Source: Sorghum bicolor
Taxonomy: Eukaryota > Streptophyta > Magnoliopsida > Poales > Poaceae
Assembly (NCBI RefSeq): GCF_000003195.3
Contig: NC_012876.2
Location: forward strand, 47,859,276 to 47,923,275
Direction of reading: 5' to 3'
DNA length: 64,000 bases
In this document: positions 43,887 through 57,172 of the stretch, one piece after another
Layout: each line of letters begins with the position of its first letter
Numbering within the stretch: position 1 is the first letter of the stretch
Notes under the pieces: model-generated
Databases searched by the model: none
Told to the model about the DNA's origin: nothing
Seen by the model: only the letters and a program-made list of their open reading frames with translations
Made by a program: the position numbers and the translations under genes

Positions 43887-46800
43887 GAAGCTGTGCTCGT
43901 CGACTTTCTCGGTGCAAACGCCGACATGTTTGCATGGAGTCCCTCGGACATGCCAGGCATACCGAGGGAAGTCGCCGAGCACTCCTTGGAGATTCGAGCC
44001 GGTTCCAAGCCAGCGAAGCAGCGGTTGCACCGATTCGATGAGGAGAAGCGCAAGGTCATTGGCGAGGAAGTCCAGAAGCTTTTGACGGCCGAATTCATCA
44101 AGGAGGTTCATCATCCCGACTGGTTAGCAAACCCTGTATTAGTTAAGAAAAAGAATGGGAAAATGAGGATGTGTGTCGATTATACTAGTCTAAATAAAGC
44201 ATGTCCAAAAGTTCCTTTTCCATTGCCACGTATTGATCAGATTGTCGATTCTACCGCGGGATGTGAAACCCTTTCTTTTCTTGATGCATATTCTGGTTAC
44301 CACCAAATAAAAATGAAAGAGTCCGACCAGCTCGCGACCTCTTTCATCACCCCTTTTGGGATGTATTGCTACGTGACCATGCCATTTGGGCTTCGAAACG
44401 CGGGAGCCACGTACCAACATTGCATGCTCCACGTATTTGGCGAACACATAGGGTCGACGGTCGAGGCCTACGCCGACGACATTGATGTCAAATCAAAGCG
44501 GCAAGGAGACCTGATCCAGGACCTCGAGATCGCTTTTAGCTGCTTACACACCAACCGGATCAAGCTCAATCCCGAGAAATGTGTTTTCGGTGTGCCTCGA
44601 GGCATACTCCTAGGCTACATCGTCTCGCAGCGCGGCATCGAGGCCAACCCCGAGAAAGTCTCGGCCATCACAAGAATGGGGCCGATCCGAGACATCAAGG
44701 GCGTGCAAAGAATCACGGGATGCCTTGCGGCTCTGAGCCGTTTCATCTCGAGACTAGGAGAAAAGGCGTTACCATTGTATCGACTCCTGAAGAAGGTCGA
44801 GTGCTTTTCTTGGACCCCCGAAGCCGAGGAAGCGCTCGAAAGACTGAAGAAGACGCTGACCTCGGCGCCAGTCCTGGTTCCGCCTCAACCTGCAGAGCCG
44901 CTACTCCTCTACGTCGCATCAACTACCCAGGTCGTCAGTGCGGCAGTGGTAGTTGAAAGACAGGAGGAGGGTCATGCGTTGCCGGTCCAAAGGCCAGTCT
45001 ATTTCGTCAGCGAGGTGCTTTCGGAGACCAAGGCGCGTTACCCCCAAATCCAGAAGCTGATCTACTCCGTAATCCTCGCCCGTCGCAAGCTGCAGCATTA
45101 CTTCCTTGGTCACCCCATCACAGTGGTTTTGTCTTTCCCTTTGGGTGAGATAATCCAGAGCAAGGAGGCCACGGGAAGAATAGCTAAGTGGTCGGTCGAG
45201 CTCATGAGTGAGACACTCACTTACGCACCTCGGAAGGCCATCAAATCGCAAGCCCTGGTAGACTTCGTCGCGTAATGGACGGACTCCCAGCTTCCCCCGA
45301 CTCAGGTCCAGGCGGAGCTGTGGACAATGTATTTCGACGGGTCACCCATGAAAACTGGGGCCGGGGCCGGCCTACTATTCATCTCACCCTTGGGCGTCCA
45401 CATGAGGTATGTAATCAGGATTCATTTTGCCGCATCTAACAACGTCGCAGAATATGAGGCCCTCGTGAATGGTCTCAAGATCGCTATCGAGTTAGGAGTC
45501 CGACGCCTCGACGTCCGAGGTGACTCCCAGCTCGTCATCGACCAAGTAATGAAAACCTCGAGCTGCCACGACCTGAAAATGGAAGCGTACTGCAAAGAAG
45601 TCCGTCGACTCGAGGACAAATTCTATGGTCTTGAGCTTGTCCATGTCGCCCGACGCTACAACGAGGCAGCCGACGAACTCGCCAAGATCGCATCGACTCG
45701 AGGCACGGTGCCACCTGACGCGTTCTCGAGAGATCTCTGCGAGCCATCCGTCGACTTAGGCTCGGGGGCTGGCGTCGACGCAGCTCCTGCCCAGCCAACC
45801 AGCACCGTCGACACACTCTTGATGGCGGCTGAAGTGATGGAGGTAGGACGACAGCTTGGCCGACCGTTCGACTGGCGCACACCATACCTCGACTGCCTAA
45901 TCCACGGCGAGCTGCCAGAAGATCGGTCAGAGGCCCGTCGCATCGCTCGACGGGTCAAGTCATATGTGATATATGGCGAAGACAACGAGCTATATCAACG
46001 AAGCCCGACGGGGGTCTTACAGCGTTGCATCACCGTGGAAGAAGGTCGAAAACTCCTTGAAGACCTACACTCGGGGGCTTGCGGCCACCATGCTGCTCCA
46101 CGGACCCTCGTGGGAAACGCTTTTCGACAGGGTTTCTACTGGCCGACGGCCGTGGCAGATGCCATCGAGCTCGTACGCACGTGTCACGGGTGCCAGTTTT
46201 ACGCCAAGCAGACGCACCTGCCCGCCCACGCTCTTCAGATGATCCCCATCACCTGGCCGTTTGCAGTTTGGGGGCTCGATTTGGTAGGACCTCTACAAAA
46301 GGCGAAAGGAGGGTACACCCACTTGTTGGTGGCCATTGACAAATTCTCCAAATGGATCGAGGCCCGACCCGGCACCAACATCCGCTCCGAGCAGGCCGTC
46401 CTTTTCTTCACCGACATAATCCATCGATTTGGGATTCCCAACGTCATCATCACCGACAACGGCACTCAGTTCACCGGCAAAAAGTTCTTGGACTTCTGCG
46501 ATCAGCATCACATCCGTGTGAACTGGTCTGCAGTAGCCCATCCTCGAACCAACGGCCAGGTCGAGCGTGCCAACGGTATGATTTTGCAAGGACTCAAGCC
46601 AAGGATCTACAATCGTTTGAAGAAATTCGGCAAGAAATGGGTCGAGGAGCTTTCCTCGGTCCTATGGAGTCTAAGGACAACGCCAAGCAGGGCCACGAAG
46701 TACACCCCATTCTTCATGGTCTACGGCTCCGAGGCTGTCCTCCCCACAGACCTCGAGTATGGGTCACCTCGACTCAAGGCGTATAATGAGCAATCCAATA

Positions 46801-47114
46801 AGGAGACTCAAGAAAACGCAGTCGACCAACTCGAGGAGGCTCGAGACATGGCCCTCCTCAACTCCGCCAGATACCAGCAAAAACTTCGACTCTACCACGA
46901 CAAGCACGTGCGCATGAGGGACCTCAACGTGGGCGACCTTGTCCTACGACGCCGGCAAAGCAATCAAGGACGCCACAAGCTGACTCCTCCTTGGGAAGGC
47001 CCGTACGTGGTGGCCGAGGTCCTGAAGCCGGGAACATACAAGTTGGCGGACGAAAAGGGGGCAATCTTCACCAACGCATGGAACATCGAACAGCTACATC
47101 GATTCTACCCCTAG
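43887..47114 (+). pseudogene. Pol of element E: RT-RH-aRH-INT with one nonsense codon
   Basis: Open in the protease frame after TAA. RT has YADD at residues 193-196 counted from the GTG at 43893. The first RNase H follows, then TAA at 45273-45275 in DFVA-stop-WTDSQ, where GAA is expected. The second half from 45327 has an archaeal-like RNase H (D4, E44, D66, D116), zinc finger (H248, H254 or H255, C286, C289) and integrase core D318, D377, E413 (35-residue spacing). It ends LHRFYP. No chromodomain. Apart from the conserved PR/RT stop, one base change separates this pol from an open frame. Confidence 0.9.
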
Positions 47115-47670
47115 AAGTCCTAAACTTATGTTCCTACGTTTTGTACCAAGACTTTGTAAACGAACTCATGAATAAATAAAGTCTTTCCCTCGAGCGACTT
47201 CTTTTTGTGCCAAAAAAAGCTACAAGTCATAGTCTCGACGTTAAAAGGGGATGCCGACCATGACCCATCATAGTCAACACCCCCCTCGGGGGCTACCAGG
47301 GGGACGACCCCCCCCCCAAGCGTCGACAAAGCCAAGAAACTTTCTTTTCCTATTTAGTAAACTTTGCGCGGTTCGAGTAGCAGAGGCGCCTCGAGCCCCT
47401 CAAAGGCCGAGGGACAATGAGCCGGAGAACTCCTACGCCCCCGGGCTTCGGAAACTCTACTCACTTCCTCACCATTGAGGAGATCAAGGTTGTTTCTCTC
47501 GAAAGATCGAGCAGGGGGTACAAATGTAGGAACAAAGAGAAATAAAAGGACCTCGAGCGGAAAGACAAATAAGCATTTAACAATTACAAAAAGACACTGT
47601 ATCACTTAGCAACAGAATTAATAAAATATCATACAAGGGGCCCCAGGCGCCCTGAGCAAGCTCGCAGGCC
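47115..47670. other. E spacer between pol and antisense gene
   Basis: Convergent 3' region shared with F. It contains CTCGGGGGCTAC at 47285-47296, identical to F's polypurine tract, and a run of ten C just after. The rest carries pieces similar to F 19400-19640. No gene seen. Confidence 0.6.
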
Positions 47671-50623
47671 TCAGTCCGCGGCACGATCCTCACCGCCCTC
47701 ACCTCCGCCTAAGCTAGTCTCAGGAGGAAGCACCTCAGGCTCAAAAAGCTTAGCCAGCCTTTCCCCAGGAGCCTCCGCGTCATCGATCAAGGCATGGAGC
47801 CTCTCCTCGTTTTCCGCGTCGGTCTTGGAGATGTCGGTGACGAAGCCGTGAGACACCACCTCCATGTCGTAGGAGAAGCCCGAGCAGACAACCGCCATCG
47901 CCCGCTTCACCCCGATGTGGAGGGCATCCCGCCCCCGATCTCGTAGCGTCGCGCCTATGTAGCACAGCTGGTCGACCAGGGCGTCGCCTCGAGCACCCTC
48001 CCTCGACTCATCCATGGGCTCGACCTCCCAAGAGGTCGAGAGATCACTTATCGCCGTCCGAACTCGACGGTTCAAAGCAACCTCCGCCTCGAGCTGAGCC
48101 TTGGCGTTGCGAGCCTCGGCTTGGGCGGCCAGGAGTTCGTCCTTGAGCCCTGCAAAGGCCAATACAAGAGACCTTAGGAAAAACCAAGCACACCCCAAAA
48201 AAAGAAATCTGATAGAGGAAACGTACCGCATACGGTCTCCTCTAGGGCCTTGTTCTCGCCGACCAGCCTGGTGTTGGCCCTCTCGATCTCTTTGTTGGAG
48301 CGTGCCAGCTCGGTGTTGGCAACGCGGAGATCCTCGATCGCCTTGCCAGCCTGAACAATGGCCCCACTCTTCTCCAGCAGCTCTCCCTTCAGACGTTCAA
48401 CGTCGTCAGAGAGCCTGCGGGATTGAGCCCGCTCCGCCTCGAGATCTTCGAGGGCCTTCTTCTTGGTTTCCTCCGCGGCGCTCCTGGCGATCGCGCCGTT
48501 CACATGCTCCACCTTCATCCTTTGGAAGGACTCTCGAAGGGAGTCCAGGTCGGTTTTAAGAAGGCCCTTCTCCTTGTCCAGGTCTGCGATAACGCTCTTG
48601 TAGGACAGGGCCTCCTCCCGGGCTTTGGACGCGGCCTCCTCGACAGTAAGAGCCCGCTCCCGTAGCAGCATCGTCTCCTCCTCCGCCTTCTTTGAGGCCT
48701 CTCGGGCCTCGGCCAAGGCAGCCTCCCTCGCCTTCTTCTCCTCCTCGAGTGCTATGAGATCCTTATAAGCTTTAAGGAGCTTTTCCTGTGACTCGAGGAG
48801 TTGATCCTTGAGGAGGGGAAGCTGCTCCCAGCCGCCTCTCGTGGCGTGTATGAAACTAGACTTGATGCGGGAGGTCTCTTTCATATCCTGCGAACCAAGG
48901 ATTGAACGGTTAGAGCGCAAAACCAAAAGGCTCCACGAGGGTTGAAGATCGAAAAGCACTTACGAAATAAGTCGGGCCGAGCCCGTTGTTAACGTCTGAG
49001 AGGATCCCCACCACATGCTTCATCCAAAGGCGGAGCTCTTCGACGTGCTCCCACTTCTCTGCCTCCTTCCGATCGTCTAGAAAGATGTTAGGCTCGGACG
49101 GGTCGTGGGAGGCCCGGATGCGAATCCGATCGGGGCACCAATGCTCCATCTCCCGGTCGGCCCGCGCCTTTACGCCACGGATGAGGTCCTCGACGGTCTC
49201 GAGAGAACCCCCATGGCGCAAGAACAGGTCGACGAGGCATGGGAACCGCCCGTCGTCATCCACCGTCTTCCAGGTCCCGTCCTTGGTCCCCGACGTCCCG
49301 ATTTCATCCTCCTCGGAGGGAAAGCGGTCCTCCCATGCCCGACGCTCCCGGAGGAACCCTGGGGCGATCCCGTCCATGCCGTAGATCGTCCGCTTGATCT
49401 CGGACTCAGGGTCGGTGGGGGTGCGCATCATGTAGGCGAGCGCCACCACTCCATCCGCACGCCCTGACTCTGCCCGGATCGCGGCGGGTGCCCCCGGGAG
49501 GAGCCACGCTGGGGTCGGGGGGCCGTACACCGGCAAATCCTCTTCTTGCTCACCGGGCCCTTGCGGCTCCGGCGGTACTGGCTGGGCCGAACCTTGGGGC
49601 GGGGGCTCGAGCAGTCCCTCCTCCTGGCCCCCCTGCTGCTGCTGCAGTTGCTCCTGCTGCTGATGCTGCTGCTCCTGCTGCTGCTGCTGTCGCTCCTGCT
49701 GCTGTCGCTGTTGCTGCGCCTCATGTTCCTGCGGCTGCCGCGCCGGCTCGCGCTCCCGCTGTTCATCCTCCTCTCTCTTCTTCTTCTGCTCCTCGAGGGT
49801 GCGGAGGCCGGCGGGCCAGGGAGTCGATCTCGCGACGTTGGGGGTCGACGCTTCCTCCTCCATAGGGCGAGGACCCCCAGACGCTTCGTTACCATCGGAT
49901 GTATCGCTGATGGTGATGGGTTCCCCCTCGACCCCCAATCGAGGGGGCTCGGGGGCTCCCTCTGACGCTTGCGTCTGGGGCGCCTCATCATGAGTCGGCG
50001 GCGACGGAGTAGGCGCGGGACGAGACGGAGCCCTCTCGACGCCGGTTGGAGGTTGGGAGCTGGAGGAGCCTACGAAACAAAGCGAAAGGGTCAGACGTTA
50101 TGATAACCGACACAAGAACATCGCAACGCCCAGAAATAAACTACGAACCTGGTTCCTTGGAGGCGGCACCCGTTTTGAGCCTCTTTGCCATGGATGGTTG
50201 GGCCTGCTCAAGGGTCCGCTTTAGCCTGAGAAATGGTTGGCATATGAGGAAAGGTGGAAGAATGGGAAGACAAAAACCGCAACATCAAAAAGGCTTACCC
50301 CACAGGGAGAACGGCTCGCCTCCCGCCACCCCGACCAGTGGGCCTCGAGCCACCCCGCGTCAGGGCTCCAGGCCCCTCGAGGGCAGGCACTGGCCTAGGC
50401 GCGTCGGTCCCCGCCTGGCGGGCGCCGGGACTGGTGCTCCTACGGCCGGCATCTCCTTTCTCAGAGGCCGCGGCGCGACCACCAGTTAGTGGCCCCAACG
50501 CCTGGGGCCTAGCCAGACCGCTCTCCCTTGGCACCGGGGGAGGGCGCGGTGCGTCCTGGCCCACCTTGGGCGCGGGAGGGGTGTCGGCCCGGGGGCGATG
50601 AGATCCGCTCGGACCCTCCTCTG
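47671..50623 (-). pseudogene. Antisense additional ORF of E, C-terminal part
   Basis: Read leftwards from the solo LTR G: exon with a basic, proline-rich segment (50564-50295), a short exon with EQAQPSMAKRLK (about 50240-50155), a long exon 49938-48965 with a glutamine-rich tract and an acidic region, a coiled-coil exon (about 48890-48220, EEEKKAREAALAEAREASKK), and a final exon ending GGEDRAAD at TGA 47671. Exons are open and bounded by GT-AG sites. The gene continues beyond G at 56255. It resembles F's antisense gene, which lacks the Q-rich and coiled-coil exons. Lost by insertion of G and truncation at 56807. Confidence 0.75.
49625..49735. repeat. CTG/CAG-rich tract
   Basis: Imperfect triplet repeat coding for glutamine runs (QQQRQQQERQQQQQ) in E's antisense gene. 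It interrupts no frame. Confidence 0.8.
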
Positions 50624-50628
50624 GCGCC
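50624..50628. repeat. Target-site duplication of solo LTR G, left copy
   Basis: GCGCC before TGTCACGG; the same five bases follow G's last ACA at 56250-56254. Confidence 0.95.
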
Positions 50629-53600
50629 TGTCACGGAACCGTCCAAATTATAAGAGCACAAGTACAAAAAAACAATCACCGAAGTGATCAATTTATCATA
50701 CTTGAGCCCATATAACTCCGGTAGTCCAACAAAATCACGAGGGATTTCAAACCAACCAACATACAAGCCAAGATCGTAGTGATTCAACATAACAAGTCAC
50801 ACGTTACATACATTTCGCAAGTAGTTCAAATAGAATCGGAGTTCGATAAGGTTATTACAACTCAAGTTTACAAATAGCGGAAGCAAAGTAATTTGAAACC
50901 AATATCACTTTTATTTCAAATACATGCCAGTACCATGGTCCATTCCAACAAAAGCATCATAGATGAGGTAAGTAGGAAGGATCATGCCCATGATCTTACT
51001 CCTTCCATATAGCAGGAGTCATCCAAATCTTGCAGTAGCTATGATACATCACAACCTGCAACAAGTGGGAATAAACCCTGAGTACGAGAATGTACTCAGC
51101 TAGACTTACCCGTCATAAACCAGAAATAAATGACACCAAGGAGTATGCAAGGCTGATATATAAGTGGAGCTTGTTGGACAACATTTTGCATAAAAAGCTT
51201 AAGTATAAATAGTTAAACCTTTCTTATGTAGCATCCATTTAATTCTCATTAACCTATTAACTAGATTAGCACCTGTACTAAGCAATCACTTGATTAATAT
51301 CAATCAATAATAACCATATCAGGTTTATTAAGGCCGTGATCATCATCATCATCATAGAACCATTAAGTTATTTAGTGAATGCTACGTTTGCCGCTGCTCT
51401 GTCAAGTTCTCACTATCCGGGAGAGACGGCGATTCGAATCGATTCCTATCCAGCTGGAGGGTTATTCCTAACACTCACCCATGCTTCCCCCGTCGGAGAG
51501 CAAGTGGGTCACCTTTGGTACGACTCAGGAATCGCGGCTCCGATCAGCGCCGCACTCCCAGGGCTACCACTCTACCAGGGAGGTCAGGAATTTTAACTCA
51601 CCTGCCTTTGGACTTACGCCAATGGTCCCCCGCACACCGCACTTCCTCCGGTAGTGCGCACTTTATACTTGCCGGTCTTCCGGCCTGAGTCATACTACTA
51701 GGCTTCGCGGTCGGAACGAGTTATCCGGCCAACTAAGTGTTAGGCATGCGTTCAACATGACAAGAGGACGTGCAACGATCGGTCCTTAACCGACACAGAC
51801 GGGGATAGATCCACACCCAAGACCTCCATGCCTTGTTGTTTCACTATCATCACCCCGCCCGGTCTCCTTTCATATTATTAACACATGGTTCTTTTCCACG
51901 ATAGCAAATATAGCCAACCGTGATCCGGAATCCACCTATATCCTGCAGGTGACAGGAAATCACCTGGCTTCTACCGAGCTAAGCATGGCTAAACAGAGAC
52001 GTGATCCTAACTAATTAGGATTCAGGTTATATATATACTGGACAAGGAAGGGTATATATATGCAGCAAGGGTTTCATCCAACTCCTATACTTAATGCAAC
52101 AATACATATATAACAAATATATACTCATTCACTTTCAAAAAGTAGGAAGCTTATAATGCTCCGGGGCTTGCCTGGAATGTGACACCGAGTCAAATTAGTT
52201 AGCTTGCTCCGTCTTGGTGACATCTAAGATCATAACACTTGCTTAATCAATCCATCTTCAGGATGATCCACCATCACGTCCTTCACGTGGTTCATCTAGC
52301 GTACCTAGATGACATGCAAGATGCAAGTGCATGAACACATGTTTCATAGGATCACATAACACTAATTAACACCACCAAGACATGAGTCACTTAAAACCAC
52401 ACACAATGTAAGTTAATCAAGCATTCATGTATTTTTAGCAATTCTGGACATACACGCAACAGTTGAGTAAATAAATCATAACCAGAGTTCTACAGATCCA
52501 AAAATTCATGCAACAAGATATTATGGAAATCTTATAAAATTGTATACAATTCATATTTAATCATCTTAGCATGATTAGTAAGTTAACTAAGTCAAACATG
52601 CATATTTACAGAATCTGGTCCAGGAATTCCAGAGAACAAGCATTTTGACAGATAAACTTAATACCCTTATAACTCACAAACCATTTGTCCAAATGATATG
52701 AAACTCTAACAAAAGCTAGATGAAAGAGTTATCTACAACTTTTGTATAGACAAGTTTCACAGCAAACATAATTTATACTATGGAATTAGTTGCACAATTA
52801 AAACTGCTCATGTTGTCCCCAAACAGTAGGGTACAAATAAAGACAGAAAACTGATAGGCACTTCAAGCAAGCATAACTGGAGTTACACAACTCCACAAGA
52901 CATGCAAGAAGACATTCTGAAAAGCTTAATAAATTATCTATATTTCATCTTTAGACATCAAAACATGATTCTCAACTTAAGCTGCTCGAAATTATAAAGT
53001 TCCAGAATCTGTCTCTCACAAACAGAGAGCAGTCATTTCTGAAATCAAACTTTGAACAGACATAACTCACAAACCACAAGGCCAAATACTACCAAATTTT
53101 AACAGCAGCTAGATAGGTGAACTATCTACAACTTTGCTATAAACAAGATTCCCAGAAAACACCATTTACATATTGTAATCCAAACAGTTCCACAAACTGT
53201 CCAGAAACAACAATTGCAAACAATTAATTATTAACTTATGTTTCAAACATGCATTTGAGCAAAACCATTGTTACCAACAGTTTACACATAGTTAAAGAAC
53301 ACCAGAAAACATAGTGGTCACAACCAAATAAATTTATTTAATGCATTTCTTAATTTATTTGGATAATAAGGTGAATTAAAGAACATATAACAAAAGTGCT
53401 CAATAAATTCGACCAAAATTACAGTAGCCTCTACATACTATAAATACACTATTATACAAATTTCATTGTATTTTAACAAACATAGCAGTCTCTATGGAAA
53501 ACACAAATTGCTATTGCAATTAACCATGTGAGAGCAAGATAAATCTAAAACTCACATTTTCTTCAAACACATGACCATAATATATATCAACATGATACAA

Positions 53601-56249
53601 CAATATCATAGGATTGTATTGGAACAACATTTTCCATTTTTACATTTTTATTTATAATTATAAACCATTTATCAAGATCCATAAAGACATCTCTGTCCAA
53701 AATATGGACAGAATCTATCATGTCACATTAAACAGCCATAACTTGAGTTTCATATGCCCATAAATTATGGTTATGTACTTTCTAGAAAGCTTACTAAATT
53801 GTGAACAACTTTGTTATTAACATATAGAGCTGAATCTAGCACTAACAAGGTCTTACATAACAAACAATGCATCCCTGTCTGGGTTTAGACAGAAAATGAA
53901 ACAGTAATTTAAACCACTATAACTAGACATATGCTTAACCAAAAATTATGTTATTTAGCTTGATGGAAAGCTTATGAAAATTACTACAACTCATATATTT
54001 TCATCCAGGCATGATTCACAACCTAACTGAGCCAAACAATATAAACATGCAGATCCACTCAGAATAGGAGCAAAGCAACACAGAGCATTTGTTATTTTTA
54101 TAACTCTTAATCTATCAAGCCTAAATTCACCAAACTTTTTCCAGACATCAAATATAATATGAAAAGCTTGTCACAATATTTTCACATTTATTTTAGCAAT
54201 AATACAGTGGTTATGAAAAAGACAAATATAGCAAGCAATTAAAACCGAACTGCATAAATCAATTTTTACTGCTAAAACTGCAAACTAAACATGGCATATT
54301 ATACATCTACTGCATAGAGAATTTCACAGGGATTCCAAAAAGTCCACATTTGCTATTTTACGATTTTTCTATGATTTTATATAGATTTTCAAAGTTCCAG
54401 CATTTCTCTAAAACAAATAGATCCTCGAAGCACTATTCATCTGAGTCATGAGTTCTGCAGAAAACCCCCTGGATCATGTCGAATTTGTCCCCGTGGTCCT
54501 TGGTCGCGACGAAAACAGAGGAGCTCGCCGGAGCTCCCTGTTCCGGCCGGCTGAGGCCTCGTCGGCGGCAATGGAGGGGTGGGGAAGCATGAAGGGGCTT
54601 GCGCGCACTCGAGGGTGGTCTCGGAAGGTCGGGAGAGGGCCCGAGGCGGCCCGGCCACGCGCGTGCATTGACGGTGATGGCGGCGGTGGTGCTCCGGCGG
54701 TCTCAGCGGCGGACAGAGATGGCGAGTGCGAGCACGAGGCATAGAAGATAGAGGCGGAGCTCATGGTGGTGCTCGCTGGGAGCGAGAAGGCGCGGAACCG
54801 CGAGAATGGGGACGGCGTCGGGCTCGGCCCGCCGGCCATGGTGGACGCGGCGGCGTTCCCGCAGTAGGGCGCAGTAGAGCGCGAGCGAGTGCGAGTGAGG
54901 ACGCCAAGGAGGAGTGGGGAGCTCGCCATCCACTCTGGAGGGTAGGAGCACGCGTCGGAGTGGAGCAGGGAGCTGGGTACGCGGTGTCTGTGCATGGTCG
55001 CCACGCACCAACGACGTGTCCGCCCGTTGACACATTCCACCGAGCACGTGGCGGGTGACCGTGTGGCCGAAGTGGGAAGCCGATTTGGGCCGGATCTGGA
55101 CCGAATTTGGACATGGACCAGAAACGAAGTTTTCTCTACTCTTGACACTCTCCAACTTTGATTAAGGTGCCATGGTCATTAGAGTTGTAGATTAGAAGAT
55201 AATTTGATGCCAACCTTTGAGTGTCAATGAATTGATAAAGATTAGCAAAACTCAAAATTGATGACCAAAACGAAGTCAAAATGGTGTCATCTTTTGGTAT
55301 GCTCTAGCCCACAATATGTACTCCAACTTTTATTTTGGGACCCAAGCAAGTTGTTCATAAGAATTAGGAGAACGCGGGATGCCAACATGACGAACTGAAA
55401 TTCCACACTTAGAAATCCGAAATGCTGGAATTTACAGCAGATTCGAACTTGTGCCTATTATTTGACAGGATTAGAAGATGATTCAGACTTGGGCACTTTA
55501 ACAAAGTTTGTAGCATAAAAACTATACTACAACTTTTATTAAAGGACCTTGTACTGTTTCTGCCTGGTTAGTAAGATACAAAGCTCCCAACTAGGATACC
55601 CGAAACTGAGCACCTTGAGGACTTAGCCAAAATTTCTGGGGTTCCAAAACAGCACTGCATTGAATCTTGTGAGCTCAATTTGACTAGGATAGGTACCAAA
55701 CTAGCTCTTGACCATTAAATAAAGTTTGTTCTACAGAAGTAAAACTATAACTTTTATTTAAGGTCAAACCTCATAACTGGTACCAAAGTCAAACTTTCAC
55801 TTTGGTCAAAGTATCAACTTGATAAAGCTCAAACTAGGATTTTAGAGCAAATAAAGCATTTTCTTGGCACAAGCCCAATATGAACCCTTCATGACCTTTG
55901 TTGTAGAGCTCATTTAGAATCACTTGGTCAAGATTGCAAGGTTAGGTTAGTAACCCAAGGTTCCGTTCACTGAATAAGGTCATTCCAACAATCATGTAAC
56001 TTCTCCTTTCATTTGACCTTTTGAATCCAAACTTCACGAAACTTTTTGTGTGATCAACCTAGGTAGAGATGGAGATGATACACATGAAAGAAGCACCATC
56101 AACACCCACAAGCTCTATTATGGAGGATCATCAAGCATTCACTTGTCACAACATCAAAGTATGTTTCATACTATCATATATGAACAATTGATGCTTATGC
56201 TCATGAAATGTGAGTGCCAAAATGCAAGACAAACACCTGGGGTGTTACA
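50629..56249 (-). mobile_element. Solo LTR G of a Tekay-like element (5621 bp)
   Basis: TGTCACGGAACCG to GGGTGTTACA on the plus strand, flanked by GCGCC duplications, with no internal region: a solo LTR left by recombination between the two LTRs of one element. In its own orientation it has an AT-rich start, a GC island (about 55090-54480), a long AT-rich stretch (54440-52200) with many short ORFs and no recognisable gene, the conserved module (51790-51379), a splice donor (51110-51104) and hairpin (51099-51078). The GC island differs from those of A, B and C. Confidence 0.93.
51379..51790 (-). repeat. Conserved leader module in LTR G
   Basis: Closely matches B 21696-22110 and C 60632-61046 while most of LTR G does not align by eye with those LTRs. 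Contains paired segments such as GCCGG/CCGGC. Confidence 0.7.
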
Positions 56250-56254
56250 GCGCC
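56250..56254. repeat. Target-site duplication of solo LTR G, right copy
   Basis: GCGCC, identical to 50624-50628. Confidence 0.95.
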
Positions 56255-56807
56255 TCCATCCGGGGGACGTCGACGTCACCTCGAGGCGGGCCCTCGAGAA
56301 TCCGATCGAGGCGCGACGCCATCCCCTCAGAGTCGTCGCTGTCCTCGTCGTCATCGTCATCGTCGTTAGGGGATTCTTCCTCAGGCTCCCCCTCTGCCTG
56401 GATTTGGCTCGACGCGCCTCTAATGCTTGGCGGTCGAGGTTCTTCTTCTCCCCTTCTTTGCAGAGTCCTTGGCAGACTTTAGCTTTTCGGCGGATTGGCA
56501 CCGTTTGTCACGATCGACCTCGTCCTCCTTTACCGGAGGCCTCGAGGACCGGACATCAATCCGACCCTGCCAAAACAAAGGCAGACTTAGAAAAAAGAGA
56601 GGGGAGAAAGGAAACCCAGAATCGAGGCTGCGCGCAAGAAGAAAGCGTACCAGATCGATCGAGCCTGCGTCTGGTCTCATGGGGAAGCCGTTAACGTGCT
56701 CCGACTGAAAATCACCTGCAATTGCAACCCTGACTCGGGCCGCGACTTCGTCGTCCGCCGGAGCCTCGTTGGACATCCGACACACCTCGAGGTCCCGAGA
56801 TGGACAT
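56255..56807 (-). pseudogene. Antisense additional ORF of E, middle part beyond solo LTR G
   Basis: Aligns with F 18000-18530. It encodes CRMSNEAPADDEVAARVRVA and MRPDAGSIDL, an intron, then GRIDVRSSRPPVKEDEVDRD. The similarity to F stops near 56807, so the gene's N-terminal domain, promoter and the 3' LTR are missing here. Confidence 0.75.
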
Positions 56808-57172
56808 CTCGTTGGGCATGGTCACTCTACCTCATCTTTTGCTTTTGTACAAATGATCAGACTCTGGCACTGTAATGAACTAAGTGTCCATGTGGATTTT
56901 CAAAAGAGAATTGCATCCGCTACATTTGATCTTGGTTTGTAATAACTATGTTTGAGCTCTGATGTAATTTTTGGAATGATGTGAACTTGATGTAACTTAT
57001 GGATGGTGACTGCTAAACTTATTACGATCTTGGTTGTATGTGTATGGAAATGTTTGAAATCCCAAGAGATTGCACAGACTACCGGGATTATTTGCGCTTA
57101 AGCTCGATGGTTTAACTGTGCAAACGATCGCTATTAGGCTTAATCTCTTATAATTTGGACGGTTCTGTTACA
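56808..57172 (+). repeat. 3' end of a Tekay-like LTR (H), truncated
   Basis: The right end (ACTACCGGGATTA, then TCTTATAATTTGGACGGTTC) matches the ends of LTRs B, C and G, finishing CTGTTACA at 57172. No primer site follows, so it is the end of a 3' LTR or a broken solo LTR. The left limit is where similarity to F's antisense gene ends and is approximate. Confidence 0.6.

Larger units (their letters stand above)
39651..56807 (+). mobile_element. Tat-type LTR retrotransposon E (interrupted, 3' end missing)
   Basis: Plus-strand element: 5' LTR (39651-40697), primer site, gag, PR, RT-RH-RH-INT ending at 47114, spacer, and antisense gene (from 47671). The antisense gene is split by solo LTR G (50629-56249), then resumes at 56255 and is lost near 56807 at the junction with H. 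The 3' LTR is not in the window. It belongs to the same family as F. Lesions: a gag frameshift, TAG at 43191 and TAA at 45273. Confidence 0.88.

Noticed and set aside
49488..49965. Plus-strand ORFs rich in alanine and leucine opposite E's antisense gene
   Set aside because: They are shadow frames of the CAG/CTG-rich exon on the minus strand.
54474..55148. A 224-codon ORF in the GC island of solo LTR G
   Set aside because: Low-complexity composition with competing frames on both strands; the islands of A, B and C have no related ORF.
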